Of a stretch of 9,096 nt of DNA, positions 7,696 through 9,096 are shown one piece after another (the first letter of the stretch is position 1; every line of letters starts with the position of its first letter). The position numbers and the translations under genes were made by a program. Source of the DNA: Planctomycetota bacterium. Lineage in GTDB: Bacteria > Planctomycetota > Planctomycetia > Pirellulales > Thermoguttaceae. The notes below the pieces were generated by a model that saw nothing but the letters and a program-made list of their open reading frames with translations, had not been told where the DNA came from and ran no database searches. The stretch spans positions 1 through 9,096 of the forward strand of contig JAMOAF010000314.1 of assembly GCA_023621895.1 (NCBI GenBank), written 5' to 3'.

Positions 7696-7725
7696 GCTTG
7701 CCGCCTTTCCGTAGAAGACGCCGGT

Positions 7726-8430
7726 CTACCGCTTCTTGAGCGTCATGCTGATGCCGTAACTTTCCATCATCAGAAACGAAGTCTCCAGGTCCGCACTCTT
7801 CGTGATCGCCTCGATATAGCGCGGATCGGGCCGCGGCCGTTTCATGTCGTGGCCAAGGATCAAGCCTCCCGGGCGCACGTGCGGCAGGAGCGTCTGCAAG
7901 TAATCGATGTAGCCTTTCTTGTCGGCATCGAGGAACACCAGGTCGATCGTCTCCTTGTGCTGTTTGACCGTCTCGTGCGCATCCCCTTCAACGATCTTGA
8001 TCAGATCTTCGACCCCGGCCTTCTTGAAATTGGCCTTTGCCAACTTGATCTTTTCCGGATCGATCTCGTGCGTAAACAGCTTGCCGCCGGTCGAGCGCAA
8101 ACCCAAGGCCAGCCAGATGCTGGAATAGCCGCTGGAGGTGCCGACCTCGACGACTCGCTTGGCGCCGACGGCCTCGACCAATTGCCGCAGCAGCCGCCCT
8201 TCGCGCGTGGTCACATTCAGATACCAGGTTCCCTTGCTCATCTCCTCGAGCACCGCCAATGCTTGCTTCTCCCCGGCGGTCTTGCCCAGCGGCGGGCTGT
8301 CAAACTCAGTATTTCCGCCAAAGTCGAAGCCCGAGCCGCCGGAGCGGCTCGCAGCGGGCTGGGCCGCGGCGGGTTGGACAACCACGCCGACCACGGCAAG
8401 TGCAACGACGCCAAGAAAGAGATGTCTCAT
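7726..8430 (-). CDS. Signal-peptide-bearing SAM-dependent O-methyltransferase family protein
   Basis: A 234-residue protein of the caffeoyl-CoA/catechol O-methyltransferase-like class I family, whose members move a methyl group from SAM to a hydroxyl. The start is ATG 8430-8428 with a strong AGGAG (8442-8438) seven bases upstream. The open frame continues much further upstream, but only through the repeats. The SAM-binding motif is VVEVGTSSGYSS (93-104), with the acidic HEID at the end of strand 2 (121-124) and IVEGDAHE (146-153). FLDADKKGY (167-174) matches the metal/substrate-loop DADKxxY of metal-dependent members, and GHDM (193-196) sits where the family usually has a second Asp/Asn metal ligand. 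Oddly, residues 1-23 are a convincing signal peptide or membrane anchor ending A-A-A before QPAA, followed by a flexible linker to about residue 50. First gene of the proposed operon, 30 bp before the next. Confidence 0.92.
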   Translation of the reverse strand: MRHLFLGVVALAVVGVVVQPAAAQPAASRSGGSGFDFGGNTEFDSPPLGKTAGEKQALAVLEEMSKGTWYLNVTTREGRLLRQLVEAVGAKRVVEVGTSSGYSSIWLALGLRSTGGKLFTHEIDPEKIKLAKANFKKAGVEDLIKIVEGDAHETVKQHKETIDLVFLDADKKGYIDYLQTLLPHVRPGGLILGHDMKRPRPDPRYIEAITKSADLETSFLMMESYGISMTLKKR

Positions 8431-8437
8431 TGCATGA

Positions 8438-8442
8438 CTCCT
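8438..8442 (-). promoter_or_regulatory. Strong Shine-Dalgarno of the methyltransferase gene
   Basis: AGGAG at 8442-8438 with a seven-base spacer to ATG 8430. It fixes the start. An out-of-frame ATG at 8435-8433 meets a stop after two codons, so it is not the gene start. Confidence 0.75.
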
Positions 8443-8498
8443 GGGGTGGTGCGAGAGAGCCGGTTCTGTTATCCAAAGCGGCGCGGCGCGTTCCTGAA

Positions 8499-8527
8499 TT
8501 TGTAGCCATTCACACCCCGGGAAGCAA
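8499..8527 (-). promoter_or_regulatory. Candidate sigma70-type promoter of the five-gene operon
   Basis: On the minus strand TTGCTT (8527-8522, four of six to TTGACA) and TACAAA (8504-8499, four of six to TATAAT) are separated by exactly 17 bases. Transcription would start near 8492, giving a leader of about 62 bases that carries the strong Shine-Dalgarno. The -35 box lies 13 bases from the edge of the repeat block. Prediction by pattern only. Confidence 0.42.
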
Positions 8528-8540
8528 TGGATTGGCAGGA

Positions 8541-8674
8541 CGTAGGGTGGTCCAGCGCGGTCCATTCCGCGGCACGCCGGATTGCCCTCCGGCGCACGAT
8601 CAGAGAGAAAGCCCGCACGACCACGCCGGCAGCGGCGGCCCACCGCGAGGCGCCGCTGAACGTTTGCGCGACGC
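8541..8674. repeat. Repeat A, copy 1 (134 bp)
   Basis: Aligned without gaps to 8683-8816 it differs at 10 of 134 positions (about 92.5% identical). It opens with CGTAGGGTGGTCC, the arm that is inverted at the ends of the B repeats. Two internal hairpins are visible: GCCGGA/TCCGGC (8576-8581, 8588-8593) and an 8-bp stem CAGCGGCG/CGCCGCTG (8630-8637, 8651-8658) with a 13-base loop. Open frames through it are not thought to be coding. Confidence 0.9.
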
Positions 8675-8682
8675 CTTACGCG

Positions 8683-8816
8683 CGTAGGGTGGTCCAACGC
8701 GGTCCATCCCACGGCGGGCCGGATTGCCTTCCGGCGCACAATCAGAGAGAAAGCCCGCACAACCACGGCGGCAGCGGCGGCCCACCGCGAGGCGCCGCTG
8801 AACGTTTGCGGGACGC
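8683..8816. repeat. Repeat A, copy 2 (134 bp)
   Basis: Direct copy of 8541-8674, offset by 142 bp, with 8 unrelated bases between the copies. The strong internal hairpin is kept at 8772-8779 with 8793-8800. Its 5' end CGCGCGTAGGGTGGT (8679-8693, counting four flanking bases) is the exact reverse complement of 8915-8929. It abuts repeat B copy 1 directly. Confidence 0.9.
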
Positions 8817-8925
8817 GCTCGGTGGGGCGGCGCTGGCGTTTCGGCTGTGCCAATTCGCTCGGCTCCTGGCAACCAGGGCGGTCCTTTCAATCGCCGCGGG
8901 CTGGTACGCTCTGCACCACCCTACG
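8815..8925. repeat. Repeat B, copy 1 (111 bp)
   Basis: Direct copy of 8949-9059 with 3 mismatches in 111 positions (about 97% identical). It ends in ACCACCCTACG, the reverse complement of the start of repeat A, and contains a short CCTGG-CAA-CCAGG hairpin. Together with repeat A copy 2 it forms a 243-bp unit (8683-8925) with inverted ends. Confidence 0.9.
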
Positions 8926-8948
8926 CGCGGCGCGGTGTCTTGTGGTGG

Positions 8949-9059
8949 GCGCTCGGTGGGGCGGCGCTGGCGTTTCGGCTGTGCCAATTCGCTCGGTTCC
9001 TGGCAACCAGGGCGGTCCTTTCAACCGCCGCGGGTTGGTACGCTCTGCACCACCCTACG
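8949..9059. repeat. Repeat B, copy 2 (111 bp)
   Basis: Direct copy of 8815-8925 at a 134-bp offset, separated from copy 1 by 23 bases (8926-8948). It ends in ACCACCCTACG (9049-9059), which is inverted relative to the start of repeat A copy 1 at 8541. Confidence 0.9.
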
Positions 9060-9096
9060 GGCGGCCGACCCCGCGACGTTCCGCGAGAGCTTGATT

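Larger units (their letters stand above)
8541..9059. mobile_element. Composite A1-A2-B1-B2 block, possible nested MITE-like palindromic element
   Basis: The four repeats are arranged so that an inner unit A2-B1 (8683-8925) with inverted ends sits between an outer A1 and outer B2 whose far ends form the same inverted arms (8541-8551 and 9049-9059). No transposase is encoded, so any mobility would need a protein supplied elsewhere. The ends resemble the widely dispersed CGTAGGGTGG-type intergenic repeats of planctomycetes and other bacteria (recollection, not checked). The 666 bases from 8431 to the window end hold this block, the operon promoter region and 37 further bases (9060-9096) with no recognised gene. 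Confidence 0.5.

Noticed and set aside
5023..8505. A 1160-codon open frame on the plus strand, opposite the multidomain protein and methyltransferase genes
   Set aside because: The minus-strand products have signal peptides, recognisable folds and ribosome sites. The plus-strand product is rich in Arg, Ala, Asp and Val with no domain, as expected for the antisense of GC-biased codons.
8431..8853. A longer methyltransferase reading frame starting in the repeat block
   Set aside because: The extension translates the A repeats twice into near-identical low-complexity sequence, while the ATG at 8430 has a strong AGGAG and begins a proper signal peptide.
8541..9059. CRISPR array
   Set aside because: The repeats are over 100 bp, form two different families with two copies each, and lack regular unique spacers and cas genes.
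8742..9094. Short open frames on both strands inside the repeat block
   Set aside because: They recur because the DNA repeats, have Arg/Pro-rich composition, and no ribosome site or conserved domain was seen.

Overview
The window is GC-rich bacterial DNA in which every supported gene lies on the minus strand, so it reads right to left. Several things suggest a planctomycete, most likely of the Pirellula type, although no marker gene proves it. They are large secreted multidomain proteins with LamG-like and DUF1349-like folds, a Tat-secreted protein, a solute-binding protein fused to its permease, and palindromic intergenic repeats ending in CGTAGGGTGG. No tRNA, rRNA, CRISPR array or transposase gene was seen.

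In transcription order: 8541-9059 is a compact block of four imperfect repeats (A1, A2, B1, B2) with inverted ends. A sigma70-like promoter (8499-8527) follows, and then five codirectional genes: a small secreted or anchored SAM-dependent O-methyltransferase-like protein (7726-8430), an 882-residue secreted multidomain protein (5047-7695), a secreted LamG + GHL10-type glycoside hydrolase-like protein (2956-4932), a polar amino acid ABC transporter solute-binding/permease fusion (1433-2938), and its ATPase (681-1436). The gaps are 30, 114 and 17 bp, followed by a 4-bp overlap. A single operon is therefore plausible, with possible RNA hairpins in the 114-bp gap. After a 161-bp gap that holds a second promoter candidate and a 7-bp hairpin, a Tat-signal protein (1-519) begins and runs off the left edge.

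The last two operon genes form a complete importer apart from the usual dimerisation: substrate binding, membrane channel and ATPase. The three upstream genes encode exported proteins, one of them related to enzymes that act on glycans, including peptidoglycan glycan strands in the E. coli DigH branch. A reasonable inference is that the exported proteins process an extracellular or periplasmic polymer and the transporter takes up a small amino-acid-like product. The sequence does not identify the substrate. The most unusual points are the nested, palindromically arranged repeat block, the signal peptide on a SAM-dependent methyltransferase fold, and the unassigned His/Cys-rich N-terminal half of the 882-residue protein.
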